Positions 18,501 to 32,639 of a stretch of DNA of 64,000 bases are shown here, in pieces. The notes beneath the pieces are model-generated. The model did no database searches. It saw only the letters and a list, made by a program, of their open reading frames with translations, and was not told the origin of the DNA. Both the position numbers and the translations under genes were made by a program. Each line of letters opens with the position of its first letter. Position 1 is the stretch's first letter. Source of the stretch: Ophthalmolycus amberensis (lineage: Eukaryota; Chordata; Actinopteri; Perciformes; Zoarcidae); NCBI GenBank assembly GCA_024529925.1, contig JAFEUB010000847.1:1-64000 (forward strand), given 5' to 3'.

Positions 18501-21500
18501 AGAATAGAGTCTTCAGTGTAAATGTGGGCAGTTGTTGTTCGTGCTGCGGTTTCTTAGCGGATAAGTGGCTGTTTTTTTGGTGATGAGATGGCTGAAGGCA
18601 AACTAAAGCAAGTGATCAAGCATGGTTTTCAGCACAAACATAGTCCAAATAACAGGATGATGCTTTCTGGCTAACCCACTTTTTGTTATGCTGTAGTTTT
18701 GAAAACTGTGGATTATTCACAAAATAGTTGAAATTATTCATGCAGCTCCAGTTGAGCTGACATTAAAGACACTTTTATGGCATCTCACTGTCTTTCCCCC
18801 CCAAGATGCCTGTTTTCATGCTCTCCTTTTTTCTGATGCCTGTGTTGTCTTTTCCAACCGCAACCTTTTTCATCGGGCTTCACAGTTTTCCTGGTTCTAA
18901 AATCACAATTTGAATTTCAATATTCCAGCATCCTGATATACACAATACATTTGAATCTCATCATGATAGTGGTAGCACTAATTGACAAGACGAAAACACA
19001 AGCAAAGCATTATACTGCATCTCTCCAACGGGCTCCAAGACTCTAATCAGGCAAATCTTAAGTGCTGCATGAAAATATAATCTGTTGACTTTCGTTTGTT
19101 TTCATCCTCTTTTAGATCTATTTAAAATGATGATCAAACTCAAAGTGAAGTGCCCATAGTTGACAAAATGCACATGGATTTTGAAAAAGCCAGATGTGCA
19201 CACAGGCGAAAAATGCTCAGGTAAACATCTGAGAGAGCTTCCACCGCAGAGAGGGGAGTGAATGAAAAATGCTCTTTTATCTCCCCTCTCTCCCTCTTCC
19301 TCTTCCCAGCCAGATGCCAATATGTAATGCTCATGGATGGCCTGCTCAGCATCAATTACAGCCACTGTAAACGGAGGTGAATCAGTGCACATGTTAGGGC
19401 TCCACGGCTGACTGAGACAGCTGATACAACAGTTTTAAAGGTCATGCAGTGAGGTATTCATCTGACACGGTGTAGAAGTACTGTGCAGTTACTGGACTTG
19501 ACTGCAGCTGTACTTAAACCTACCGAATCAGATATATACTGAGTGACCAGTATATTGGGTAAATCTGTATCATAAATACAATCTAATACTGTAGCACTGC
19601 AGTATGTTTTTGTGGAGGTTATAATGTTCAGTCTTTGTTGGCAGTGTGTAGAGACGGGATGATCCGACCGGTCATTTTTAAAGCTATAGTTAGTGGTGTT
19701 GTTCTGGACTGCACTGTATTGAAAGGTTTTTCCAATTTATTTAATTGTTATTGGCATTGACCAATGCCACATACCACAGCCTTTATAGGCTAAGCTAGTT
19801 TGCAACGCCCGTCTGCTGCTCTGTGACCCTCGTCAACCCCAATATAAACTAAAATATCTTTAAATATGATGCAATGCAACACCATGGGGAATCAACTCTT
19901 CTCTGACGTGTTGTCAAAAAAGCTGAATATTACAAACACACGTTTTTTTTATTGTGTTTAATAGTTTTTTATTGCGTTAGACTGTTTATCTAATAAGCCT
20001 GTAATTGAGTCTATGTCATTGAATATGACTCAACCATGACGTAAACTGATGTAGCTTGGATGAATAACAACATGCCAGATGTTCCCTCTGAAGTCTAAAT
20101 GCACAAAGCTGCACATTTATTCAGAAGAGAGGTTTCCGATAATGAGGCTAAACAGCAAGTCTTCATTTGTCTTCATTACCTCTTGTCTGGTTAACAGACT
20201 TCAAAGACTGAACTGAAGCCAACAATCCACTGAGGCAGTGCGGCGTTCAGCGATGTGATCGCATGACAGCAGATCACACAAGATAAACTTAGCAAGAAGA
20301 TAAGTAAAAGATGAGGCCTCACACACTTGTACAGTAGCCCCAATACATCTTTTGATTGGGTTAAGAACCCAACGTTTTGACAAGGTTTTCTTTCTCGTGG
20401 TTTAAAAATGGCAAATCAAAGATTATATATAGTATGTAGAGGTTTCAATTAACTACTGAAGTCATTAAGTTTAAGGGAGAATATTGCACTTAGTTTTGTA
20501 ACAGGGTGATACATGCTTTAGATAAATACTAAGATAAGATACTTAGATAAATCAATATTTCATTTTTAAACATCACCGTTATTGTCAATACTGGTATATC
20601 GCTATGTACACCTAATTGCAAACCATTAATTAATGCACTAATCATCAGATTAGCTCCTTATTTACACATCTAACAGACAAACGGAAACATCCTCATTCAT
20701 TTGGAGTCCTGTCTGTGTGCACCTGATGAATGTAAGTTCTTTGTAGCCGTGTTTTTTGTTAACACCAACTAGATATTCATGTCTAGATATCTGGCTCTTC
20801 AGCTGCTAAGGGGAACTGCAGAGATCAGGTGATGACTTTCTGAGGGTTTGTCTCTACGAGGGACTGCTTTTACATACAAGTAGTCATGTATTGTCATATC
20901 AGTTTAAAAATATTGATTATAGAGCCCTAATTATTCAATTCAACGGAGCAGGAATCATTGTTGTGAAATACTCGCGCTCTGCTCAGACACAGTAGCGTCC
21001 AGATTCTAGTTTACAGAGTAGGAGGAATTTAATTATTTGTGTCTTGCTGCACAAGGAAGGAAGCAGATTTCCATATTCTTCTCCCCTGAGATCGAAAAGA
21101 TTTGGATCCACATTTATCTCTCTCCATCTGCTGTGTCAGCTGACCCTTTAGATAAACACGCTCTGTCAGCGAGTGAAATATGAATACCTTCTTACACAGG
21201 GCTCTAAGTGTTAACAAAAGATGTTTGCCATTCACTGCAGCAGAGAACAGCTAGATTACAGGAGTACAGCTCTGGAGCTCACTTCATTGGAGCCAGCGGA
21301 TCTCTTTCTCTTGAGGTTTTAAAAAGCTAACCCCAAATACTCGGGTCATGATAAAGTAATTTGCTGCTTTGATTTTTGCTCTTGTCAAATATGACAGACC
21401 CGTGCACCCAACTTCTGCTATCATCACCATGCTGTGGCGCTCAGTGTCAGCAGAAGAAACCGCTCAGTTCTGAGTGAATCATTTTTGTTTTGTAGACATC

Positions 21501-24482
21501 GAGCCAGAGAGACAGAGAGACAAGCCAGAGAGACAAACGATTATTTTCTAGTATGCTGAATTTTTCAAACTGTGAAATAAGCAGCCAATCTGGAACTGCT
21601 GCCAATGTATCTGCGTTTTCTGCGTCTATCTCATTTCCAGCAGACAGCAGCGTTCTCATTATAGTTTTATGAGGCCCAGTTGGCAGAGTGCTGTGCGCCT
21701 CGAACTCTGTTGGAGTGAATTATCTTAAAACAGGATTCAGACGTTTGCCCTAGATAATTTTAGTATCTTCTCAGGCTGCGACTGCAGGGATGGAATGTCC
21801 AGAGCTCAGACAGTAAAAGGCTAAATCTGTGCCGCGACCTTTCCTGCAGAGCTGATAATGGCTCAGGATCAAGGACTTGGGAGTCTGTAGATAATTTGAC
21901 TTTTACTTCATTGCAATTTTCCTCTCAGGTACATCAATTTTAGGCAAGCCAAACCTTCCAACTCTACATTTACAACATCTGTTTCCCTATCCGGTGTCAT
22001 CAAGGCAAAAAAAGACCTTGACCGTTTGTATTGATTGCAGCCAGAAAAATCAATACGGTACAAGTGGGAAACTGAAGCCCATTTTACATGCAACAGCTCA
22101 GTGTTTGTTCCTTGTTAAAACTAATTTACTCGATATTTTAATCAGGCAACCAACAAGTGGTACGATGCTGCTATACCCATTAGACATAACTGAGAGCCTT
22201 TGTCATCATTTTGTTTACTTGGATGAATTACTGACATCAATGAGACAACCCAAGCCGCTGATATTCTTTACAAATGGTCAGTCGATCGTATACTGGCAGA
22301 AAAGATAAGCCAGCTGAACAGAGAGGGAAAGACTGAAGGGGAAATGATTGCTGGAAAACTCAGCACCTCAGCACTTTTAAAAGGCTGTTAACCTTATCTC
22401 TGTGTTCAAGACAGTCGCCGGATTGTTTGACATTCACTGAGTCAGTTAATATGCAGACAGACAGAAGTCGAAAGTTGTAGGCGAACATGAGTAATAGAAG
22501 ATGAGCGTTTTAGGAAGATTATCATGCAAAGTCAACAAGTGTGGAGCAGATCTTCACCAACGTGATCTCTTTCCGACAAAACTCCCCACATTCTCATAAC
22601 CTCACACCATTTGACTCAGTAATAAGGAGCCATTTCGCAATTAATGTCACAGAAGAGCGAGCCCACAAGGGAGGACTGCGATCATACTTCATCAAAAATC
22701 TGCCTTTGCGTTAATGTTTTCCTTGAGGCCAGTTTTTCTCATTTAGTAAAAGCTAGAGGGGAGCAGCGAGATAGCAGAAACACGTGTCTGCAAAAACCTA
22801 ACTACGGTCTTTTCTTTTCCTTTGTGTTTTCCTTTCATCACTATTACTTTCTTTTCTCTCACAGACATTAAGAAACTTACATTTTTACCACTGTTGTTGA
22901 CAGTTTCACTAAGTCCGAAGGTCTCTGTAACCTTGAATATCCTTTTTATTTATTTTCGTGCGTCAGGTTGTTAGACTGAAAAGACGATGATCTGCCATTG
23001 CCATTGATTGCAGCAATGAGAGATGCAATCCAATATTCTGTATCCTCCTAATGTCATGCCAGGCTGCCATGTTGACTATTTCGAGAGCAGCGTGAGTGGC
23101 CATTCATAATTCATGTGATCATGAGCGCTACGTATGCATTTTATTTATAGTATAGACAGTTCATGTTTGTAGCTATGCAGCATGTGTTTGCAGCAGTGTT
23201 AGATTTTGTAAAAGCAACTACTATTGTATAAGAAGCGACATCATTTGACATCACGCTTTAACCACTTCTTACTTTGCTGACTTTGCTCCTCCTGCAGCAC
23301 ATTTCTTATTCAGTTCACTTCCTTTTTAAGTACAGAAACCTTTCAAACCTTCACTGCAACTGCTGGTCACCTCATCCACCAGTGGATAACCCGCGCAGCT
23401 GAAAAGAGCTGCAGAAAGAGGTGATGACATGCTCTCAGTCAGCCCTGAGATGTCTCCCTCCCTCTCTGAAGAGAGCAATGGTTTTGTAACACAAGGTTCC
23501 TCCCGGTTAGTCAGACAAGCCAGGTGACTCCGGAGCCGAGACAGGAAAAGCATCATGTCAGGGTTGATGATGTTAGCTCTCTAACGGCTATGAGCAGGTA
23601 ACATGACATGATGGGCAAATATTGGCTCAGGGGAAATTAATAAACACACATAATCTTACACACACACACAGCCTTATAGCACACAATATAATTTGGCAAA
23701 TTTGAAATGGGGGGAAAAAATCTCTAAAGTTGTGGAGAATAAATTCCACCATCACCATTAAATTGACATTTCTCCGATAGCATGTCGGGGCTTCACTGTC
23801 AGATGCGTGGTTCAGCTAAGTGTCATCACTGATTGTATTCTGATTGAGATGGTGCTTAGCCTCTTGCTGTGAGCACCCCAGAGTTTTACAGCACATCCTT
23901 CTTCTAATTGACAACGCCCTCCTGCCAGCGTGAGCGTATTACTTACACTGCGTGGCAGCAGCTGGTGAAATATAAAACACAGGATTACAAGAGTTTAAAA
24001 ATGTGTACCTGTGGGTGGCTTGTGTGGGAGGTGGAGAACTAATACTAGTATTACTATGTGGTACTCGTGGAGAAATTCAAAGATAAGAGCACACGAAAAA
24101 AGAAGGCTCAGTGAAGTGGAGATCTGGAGCAGGAACATCACACAGGTGAAACACGAAAAGAAGTTACTGCAGAGAGAATAAGAACCAAAAAATAAAGAGG
24201 ATTGAGAATCCCATAGTGTGATAAAAAGAGATGAAGAGAGGAGTGAAGAGAAGAGAAGTCTCTACCGTGCTCCATCTTAAATTCAACTAGCTGGCTGTCA
24301 GCACAGGGCTGCCGTGACTTGAAGGCAGGCGCGACCTGTGATTGGTCTCGGTGGGAGCGGGAGGCTGAGATTGAGGCTTTGAAAAGCAAAAGGCAGAGAA
24401 CGAGAGTGAGTGGAGAGAGCGAGAGAAGGATAAAATATTAATTCCGAACCCACTGCTCTCCACTGAGATGCAGAGCTTCATT

Positions 24483-24524
24483 TTCTCTCTCTCTCTCTCT
24501 CTCCCTCTCTCTCCCTCTCCCTTT
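24483..24524. repeat. (CT)n-rich microsatellite
   Basis: Runs of CT interrupted by CCCT units, following a GA-rich block on the same strand. Confidence 0.9.
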
Positions 24525-25387
24525 TCCCATCTCTGTATTGCTTAAAATGTTTGTCATTAAGAGAACTTACACTTTCAGTTGTCTAGGTCATCAATAATTC
24601 AGCAGGTTTGTCCCGTGGAGTTGCTTACTTTAGACTAGAGCGTTTATGTGTGCTCTCTCCGGTCTCTTAGTCTGTGGTTCAACCAGGAGTGGTCCTGTCA
24701 AGTGCTGTTGGTTTGATTTTAGATCAGCTGTTCCCTCAAGTGCTCTGCGGTGCAATGTCTAATTAACTAAATTTGACCTTTGGGTATCGAAGTCAAACGT
24801 CTGTGTTAGACAGAAGAGCATTAGACTCTGAGATGAACTGTTTCCTGCAAAGCTATGAAGTGGATATTAAAAACAAACTGCACTGCTGTGCTTCATTAGG
24901 AATGCATATGTAAAATAATGTGAGTGGCAGGTGAGTCTTTCTCACTGACGCAACAACCTAATAAAAATAGCTTTTTACCCTTGATGTGAATTGGTCAATG
25001 CAGGTTACCAGAAATGAATCCACAGCTACTCACTACCAGGTTTAAAAGGGGTTGAATGTTAAACTCTGCTTGGCTTTTGTGTGGAGGGTTGCACACAACG
25101 TATTGTATGCAGATTGACCTGAATCTGGCCCAGAGGCATTTACCGGTAATTCTGCTCTGCTCTGGCTGCTGCATGTTTCCAACAAGTCCTCCAAATTCAA
25201 TGACATAACATATTGTTTCCCTCCAGGGTGACGCATGCAAGCTTTTCTTACCCGACATCTCTATTGGCAGGACAACACAATTTGTTACTGCTTCCCAAAG
25301 TTGTTTTCTGACACTGCTATGAAAAAGAGTTGCGCTAAATGAATTATGGAAACGCCTTTGCCTAATAATAATTTCTTCTCTACTCTA

Positions 25388-25446
25388 TTGCTCTATCTGC
25401 TGCTCTATCTGCTGCTCTATCTGCTGCTCTATCTGCTCTCTCTGCT
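25388..25446. repeat. 12-bp tandem repeat (CTGCTCTATCTG)
   Basis: About four and a half copies of a 12-bp unit, degrading into ctctctgctg at the right end. Confidence 0.85.
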
Positions 25447-26163
25447 GCGCCCTCTGCGCTTATTTTCGATACACCTTAGATTACCTCAGTGACTCAGAAC
25501 TGGGACTGTAATCTCTGTGGTTGGGGGGGAAGGAGAAGAGGAGGCGAGTAGAAGAGAATATACGAGAGGGAGGGGATGATGACGGGGAGCTGTAGGCGAG
25601 TGGTGACATTAAAAAAGAGAGAGAGGTATCAGAGGGGAAGAAAAGCTGGCAGGTGGAGAGAGGATAGAGAGGGTAGGGCGCTGGAATGATGAGTAAAGGA
25701 GATTAGGAAGAGCACAGAGGAGGGAGACAGAGTGTAGCATGGAGAGACAGCGGGAGAGAGCATGAGGACTACAGAGGGAGAGAGGAGTCCCCCACAGGGA
25801 AGCACTGTGAGTCATCCACAAGCAGCTGGATCTGGGCCTGTGTAAACCAGACTCCCTCCTATGGTCTTATGGGGTATTAATAAAGAGAGAGTAATAAATT
25901 ACTGCTTCTCAACATCTCAACGCTTCCTCCTTACGACTCTTTTGATGTGAAAGAAAGTGATTAATGTGTTCGATTGTACACTACGCCGCTTTGAAAGTCA
26001 CAAAGCAACAGCTACTTTTCCTTTTTTGCTGGAGTTTGGCAGCTTTCCCCAAATCCTCCTTTTCTCTCTACTCTGCAGTCAGCGGAGATGTTTTGGGACT
26101 GCTGTGTTGCTCTCATCGTTGTGTGTGTACCCCCTCAGAAGACACCCAAACAAAGACATTACC

Positions 26164-26165
<2 letters not shown>

Positions 26166-26201
<36 letters not shown>
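26166..26201. repeat. (TG)n microsatellite
   Basis: About 18 uninterrupted TG units. The 146-codon frame covering it is not supported as a gene. Confidence 0.95.
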
Positions 26202-26203
<2 letters not shown>

Positions 26204-29200
26204 CCCCTCACATATATACACTGGCAGAGGCAACAGAAATAGCAGTAGACTGTGAGCAGAAAGATAACAGCCTCTGCTGCTGTGTGGGTGTGAGACAGCT
26301 CAGCTTCATTGGTCCAACTCTCTGCGACAGCGTAGGGAAGAGGGACCGAGGGAAACCACTACAAAGTGCAGAATCCATGCAGTGGCTTTCTTATTAATAA
26401 CAATCCCGGTGCTGCTCTTCTTATGTCAGTATATGAGCTCGGATCCGGAGCTCGTCTCCCCCACTGAAAGGCGTCGTCTTTGAATAACAGTTAAAACCAA
26501 GTCAGCATTTTGTAAGTGGAAAGTAAATGAGGAAAAAGGTTTCCTCTGAGTTAAAAAGCCGCTTTCTTGCTCCTTGGTTTTGCCTCCAGGAAAGTCTTTG
26601 TTCCAGCTGTGTCGAGTTGATTCATGGTTTTGCCTCGTCATCCTCTCCTTCAGATCAATGTGATTGTTCACTGGGGTCATGGACGAATGTTTCGCGAAAC
26701 CTCAAAAACCCAAACTTGTGGAGAATACATTAATTTGCATGTTAGCAATATTTTCGAACCCAACTTACCCTACTAAAAGCAAGAGGAGGAAAAATGTGTC
26801 TACGGTTGCGGTTACATTTATCTTTTCAATGCGACTTTTGTGATCGGATGCGGAAAATTGGAAATCATCTGCATATGTGTGTCCACACCTTAATGTGACC
26901 TGCCTGGTCGAATAGTGATTGTATATATTTTCTGCTTACTATCATCCCTGCAGTATTAGTAGACTTGTTTTATTGAGGAATAGCTGCTAATAAAGCTTTG
27001 CTAATTCGGCGATGAACACATTTTTACGTAAATTCTTCACAATAAAAATATTGTGGGTTTTTATCATATTGTTACATATTGTCAATATAAGTTATATGCA
27101 TTTTATTATGTATTTTATGTTACTATAATCAATAACCTTCCAGCTCCAAGGCCGACTGCCTACACAGTTTCCCACCAAACTCCAAGTTGTAAGACCACAT
27201 GTGTTGCAGTTAAGACATGAAAATAAGTCTGACTGGATAGTTAAATGTAATAAGTCAAAGTTGTGTTACTAGTTTAAATACAAAGTTGATTGAAAATGAG
27301 TCAAAGTCTAAACACACAATTACAGTGTCTTCTATGATTCATTCTGTTGTTTATAAACGTTGCTCAACGGTGCATGAAGCAAAGAAAAGTCAGACATCTG
27401 AGTTTAGAATTCAGATGAAAATACTGATGTCAGTGTGTGTGTGTGTGTGTGAAAGAAAAGAAAAGAAAAGACAATAAGAAAGTCAATAAATTAAAGCAAA
27501 TTATATAAATTACAAAATAATAACATTTATAAACATGTGCGCTTCACACTACAAAATAAAGTCAGCGTAGTTGATTTGTGATCCACCCACCAAAGGATTC
27601 AGCACACATGTGAACCGTGGATTAATTACACAGTCTGGCCATCATAGTGTGATATCATTTTTTACGGTCGATCATTATCTGCAACTATTTCTAGTTGCAG
27701 ATCTCTGATAATGTTACATCGTTGAAATCGGAAGGAGGAAAGCTAGTAACTTCAGCAGCACCGCTAACAGCTAACGTACAGAGGTTCCCTTCAGTAACGT
27801 TATGATGGATTCAGGCTCTGTTCAGCAAAAATGAGTATTGGGCGAAGGTGAATTTCAACGTTATCATGATGAGTTCAAATGTAATGTCGTTCAATGTAGT
27901 TTTTGGCGAGAAACTGTTTGAAGAAGATTTCACAGCATGATAACAAGACAACAACTAAAACGATCTGTATCGGCCGATTTGGCTCAGCAACAATCGACGA
28001 TTGGCGGCACAAAAACTTGATTGGGGGCATTTTGAAGTTAAATTTGCTCAATTTCTTTCTGCTGATCTGATCCGTAACTCAAAACCGTGATACGATCTGA
28101 ACCGTGAGTATCAGCTGAATCTTCTTGCTAATACACTGAAATACAAAACAGGCAAAAACAGGACCTTGACAATAAGATATTCACAATGTTAAAGAGTTTA
28201 TATGACCCAATAGATCTGGCAGAGGGGGAATGACACAGAAAAGGCTGTCTTTTTTTTCCAGACCAACACTTCCAAAACAATGCAGTTGTTGTAACATCCA
28301 GACTCGGATCACAAAGAAATGATGAACAGATCCTGTTCAAAGAGGCAGGGGCCTTCCTGTTTGATACTACAGTAGCTGTGAACTGTGATTAAGTGCTTCA
28401 ACACACAAAACAGAGGCTTGGTGTACTCGCCTGTCGGGTGCGTTACTTTTTTCTAGATTTGCCGGTCTTGAGTGGAAGCACATTTTAGTCCTTAGTAACA
28501 GTTGAAGAATGTACTGAGAGCCCTTACTGGAACAGAGCTGTAAGTTGCACAGAAGCATCCTGACCTTCTTCTTTACAATGCAAAGAGAAAAGAAAAACAA
28601 CCGACTCTGCACTTTGATTCTGGGTGGATTTTGTTGCCAAATGTCACATTCCTTGCCCAGCACTTCTTTCTGCAGGTAGAGTTGTCAGATACCTGATGAG
28701 GTAGGCAGAGACTCTGCCAATCAGATCACCATCCTGAACTGAAATATTAACTTGAAAGGAGAGTTGACTGACCATTGCAATAGCCGCCTCATTCTAGAGC
28801 TGCTTTCCTCCAGGTAAAAGGGCTTGGCCTCCCTGATGATTTCCACTTTGAAGTATGGTATGTGTGAGAAATCCCTTACTTTAGCCCTAATACCCTGCTG
28901 AGATGCTGGTAGGAGTATGTGACACTCTCATTTCCTGGCCTCACTGCCAGAGCTTCATATTATCTTATTGAGTAAAAGGTTTGTTTTTTCTGCAGTTTTT
29001 GCAGCACTTACTTACAATCACATTTTGGGCTGCAGGCGTCTTAATGCAAACTGTCACCCTACTGTCATGTTCAATACATATTACAACTGACTACAACGTA
29101 AGCAAACTGAAACAATCCATTCTTGTGCTCTTTTAGTGCTGGACTCATCTTACCTGGAGTCCCCATAGAGCTGGTCATGTGAGGAAAGTGCAGCATCTTA

Positions 29201-29248
29201 CTGTCTGTCACCGCCCCGTGTGAGAAGAACCCTGTCACACTCATCCAT

Positions 29249-29425
29249 CAATGGTGGACTGTAAGTACATTTACTCAAGTACTGTATTTCAATAGAATTT
29301 TGAGTTATTTATACTTTATTTGAGTATTGTCTTTTCATGCCACTTCATACTTCTACCTACAATTCAGAGAGAAATATTGTCTTTTTACCTCCATTATATT
29401 TATGTGAGAGGTTTATTTATAGATT
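29249..29425 (+). mobile_element. Common fish non-autonomous DNA element
   Basis: The wording 'gtaagtacatttactcaagt' followed by 'tgagttatttatactttatt' and 'ttcagagagaaatattgtct' is characteristic of a very abundant teleost repeat of the 'AAGTACATTTACTCAAGTAC' type, usually classed as a non-autonomous hAT-like element. Recognition is from memory. The copy is diverged and carries no frame. Confidence 0.75.
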
Positions 29426-29439
29426 CAACTACGGAAAAT

Positions 29440-29670
29440 TAATTGGGAACTGTTTTGATGATTGTTGAAATCATTTTTTTCATGGTTCCAGCTCTTCACA
29501 TGTCAGGATGTACTGCTTAATACTAATTTTGTTGTCTTTTATATTCATATATTTATTCATTTTTTAAATTATTATTATTTTGTGCCCAAGTGCCCACGTG
29601 GTAATTGTGATGGTATCTCTTTCTCTGTTTTGTTTTTTAAACAATTGATTTATTGTAATAATTAGGAGAT
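29440..29670 (+). repeat. Dispersed fish repeat, family A copy 1 (diverged)
   Basis: Contains, in order, 'gattgttgaaatcatttttt', 'ggttccagctcttcacatgt', 'ggatgtactgctt' and 'aattgtgatgg', the same order as in three better copies at about 43.7, 46.7 and 54.3 kb. It is the least certain of the four. Confidence 0.5.
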
Positions 29671-30740
29671 TAATCTTTTATGGAAAACATTTATTAGTTG
29701 CATTCCCAAATACATTAGTTAAAAACCAGCTCCACCTCCAGCAGCTGCAACACTCAAATACACATGAATAGATATAGTAAAATAATATGTAATGTGTATA
29801 TAACAGTCAAAAGGGTAATGTTTCTGTATTTAATACTCTTAAGCACAGTTCTCTGGTTATACTGTTCCTTATAGAACATCAATGCAGGGCGACAGTCCGT
29901 CCTGCTTTGTAGTCGGGTAGTGCAGCATGCTTACCTCAACATTATACAAATATAAATATGCAGATTTTGAAAATCGCAGTAAGACCTTCACATTAAGAGC
30001 ATAGCAGGCTTCTGTTCATTTTCTGACAATCAGTTTGTATTATACATTTTTATTATCTTTATAAAAACAATGGAGACACAATGGGATTCTTTTGAGAGCA
30101 GAGTCATTACTGCTCAGCGTGCTTTTCCCGACCAAATACAAAACAATGTTGCTGCAGGAATCAGACATACTGCAGAAACCTAATTAAATGAGAAGAAAGA
30201 CAAAGTAAAAGCATCTGCTGAACTTTTCTTAATAAACTACTGCCATCTTAAGGAGGAATGGCAGCATTGCAACAGGAAGCAGCTGTGAATCCTGAGCTCA
30301 CAGTAGATGCTGACAAAAATCTCTGTGTGGACTTCTTAAGTTATCGGGCTTAAAAAATGATTTTCAAAAAGAGACATCATTCATTTGCAAATAAAAGGGC
30401 AATTTATTGAGGAGAAAGTCCACATATAAGGAGCCGGTTTTCGACATAAATATTACACTTCCAACTTTCCTTGACTTCACAAGAAATTACTCTTTCTGAA
30501 GAGGAACATTTTACTTTTTTAAAACAAAATGCTGCTAGGCTCATAAATATGAGATCAACATAAATGCAGTAATTTATCACATAAAGCACAAGTCTCCTAT
30601 GAATACGCATAATACATTTACAGAAAATGTTGCATTGCGTTATGTGGCTTTGTTTTAGTTATTTGAATAAAATACAACCAGAGGTAAAAAAGCAAATTGT
30701 TGCTGCACAATGTTAACAGGTATAAAAGAGTTGTAAAAAC

Positions 30741-31855
30741 AGGTAAGATTTGGGATTAAAACTATCACAGCGAGTTGTTAAATACGCACAGAGGAAAGTC
30801 GACCAGCACGCAGCTGGTTTATGTCTCAATACATGTAAAACTGATAAGAGCAGCTACTTTTAAAAGGTGGTCATGGGGACAAAAACAACTATGAATTAAT
30901 GCACAATAACCTGTTGTAAGAATAATACAATCTGAAGCAATCATGCTTTTCAATACACATGCATGTTTTTAAGAGAAGTGATTTTGGCCTCTTGACAATT
31001 CCACTTGGATCGTTAATGAATATGATGAGCAGCAACATAAAACATGTTTGCACACTGATCCATCTGCAGTAATTGACTAACAAAGAAAGAACACTGCCAC
31101 AGCTGCTTAAGGATATACAGGGAACACACTTTATTTTAAACAGTATCTTCTCAAACATTTTTCATTATAAAGTACAAGTACAAATACAGATGATACCAAA
31201 ATCACCATTTATCTTTAACACCTTGATTCTCAACAAAAACACAACAACTCCAACAACACCAGTCTTGGAGATTTCACAAAAGGCCATTATTCAAACGCAG
31301 TGGAAATACACGAATGAAGGTGAAAAATGCAGATCTAACATAAGACTCTCATTGTCAACTGCTCAAAACAAAGAACGGAAAAGCAACCGCTTTTACAAAA
31401 CCGGTGGTTCTCGAGGCAGAAAAACAAAACAAGAGTAACGAGCTTACTTGTCTATCATTGTGGAAATGTGACATTACAGACTACTGTAAGCGGTGCATCA
31501 GCCCCGACCGCATATACCGGTTCGTTCCTTCCATTACAACAAAAGTAATTAAGTTTTTTAATTAGATTATTTTTTAAACCAAAGAAAGCTGCCTTGGCAT
31601 ACATGTCCACGAGGCCATGGCTACCGTGATGAAAGGTGTGGGCAGAGGTCAGTCTCTTCACAGGTCAGGTCCAAAGACTGATCACAAGCCTGCTTTTCTA
31701 AACTCCAGGCCACACATACAACATTATATAAATAAGGAAGTTACCAATGAGAACATAGTTTGTTGGCTCTTTTTTTAAAACACACACACACAAAAAGGCA
31801 AAAAACTTGAATGTCAGGTCACATTATTTGTCTGAGATGTCATCCTCTTGTGCAT
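30741..31855. repeat. Segmental duplication, copy 1
   Basis: This stretch matches 37230-38100 in the same orientation at high identity, beginning 'ggtaagatttgggattaaaa' and ending at the stop region of the Apollo-like gene ('aacttgaatgtcaggtcaca'). The second copy lacks about 230 bp (roughly 31,570-31,800). Confidence 0.9.
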
Positions 31856-32491
31856 CACAGAGAGGAGAGAGAGAAAACTGTTGCACAAAGCTCTGCTGCA
31901 GGAGGCCACACACCTTCATGTCCTCCTCAGTGAAGACGAGAGCCTCTAAAATACTGCTTTCCAGCTCCTCTATATACTCCTGCTTCAGCTCAGTCTCCGA
32001 GCTGGATGAAGACCAGGAATCCTTAACGAGGCTGCTCTGCAATGTTGTCACGATGTTGTTCAGTTGGTCATTTGACATTATGTCACTGTCCTGATCAATT
32101 CCATGTCCACTGTGCTGACTCATACTATCACTCCCTGACAATGTGTGGTTGTTGTGAACATTACCATGTCTGCTACGCTGGCTGCTGTTCATTTGAAGCT
32201 GTGCAGTGCTGTTTTTGTTAGGGGTGAGGTCCTTGTTAAGGTCAACAAGGATGCAGTCGGAGTCATTTTCACCACTTTCTGTGTCCATCTCTTCTGAGGA
32301 AGCATCCTGCTCCAGGCATTCTGCCTCCCAGGCTTCTTTGCGTCCTCCAGCTCTTGGTAAGAGGAGTGGTCAGAGTACGGCACCACATGGACGTTGGGGT
32401 GAAAAGAGACCAGGGGCCTGCTGGTGGGAATGATGGCCAAAGTGGGTTGTTCTTTGTTCCATTGGTTTAAAGTGGCAGAGCAAATCTCCGA
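31824..32491 (-). pseudogene. dclre1b: SNM1B/Apollo (DCLRE1B)-like 3' end, apparently internally deleted
   Basis: Apollo is a metallo-beta-lactamase/beta-CASP 5' exonuclease that processes telomere ends and acts in crosslink repair. On the minus strand an acceptor 'cgtggaacag' precedes an exon-like segment from 32,491. It encodes 'SEICSATLNQWN', 'LAIIPTSRPLVSFHPNV' and 'VPYSDHSSYQELED', closely matching the segment of human Apollo with 'MEICHSNMLRWN' and 'IPYSDHSSYSEL' in the beta-CASP region. Directly after 'ELED' (about 32,345) the frame changes. The remaining 154+ codons (acidic, Ser-rich, ending 'PLCDAQEDDISDK' at 31,824) read in another frame, as if coding sequence between them had been lost. 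The N-terminal nuclease exons were not found upstream. It may be a decayed copy or a locus with an unusual splice. The C-terminal part could belong to another gene. Confidence 0.55.
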
Positions 32492-32501
32492 CTGTTCCAC
32501 G

Positions 32502-32527
32502 ACACACACACACGCACACGCACACAC
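32502..32527. repeat. (CA)n microsatellite just upstream of the Apollo-like exon
   Basis: CA/CG-rich dinucleotide run next to the acceptor on the minus strand. Confidence 0.9.
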
Positions 32528-32639
32528 CTTGTTTTTTTTTTTATCCTGCTGTGTGACTGCTGATGTTTGATTTCAATCCCTTTAATTACTCACACCTGTG
32601 ACTATATACTATCCAGCCCTCTCTACATATTCACTTGCT

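Larger units (their letters stand above)
15546..29248. other. Large gene-poor interval
   Basis: Nearly 14 kb without a supportable exon. Open frames are all short (under about 150 codons), lack flanking splice sites plus recognisable domains, and several sit on microsatellites. Visible content: a dispersed-repeat start near 17,585, purine/pyrimidine-rich tracts around 24,130-24,530 and 25,520-25,760, tandem and dinucleotide repeats listed separately, and a possible short repeat with 'tatcggccgattt' near 27,965. It may be intergenic or a long intron. Confidence 0.55.

Noticed and set aside
25957..26397. 146-codon frame on the plus strand
   Set aside because: It spans a (TG)n microsatellite and has no splice sites or family motif.
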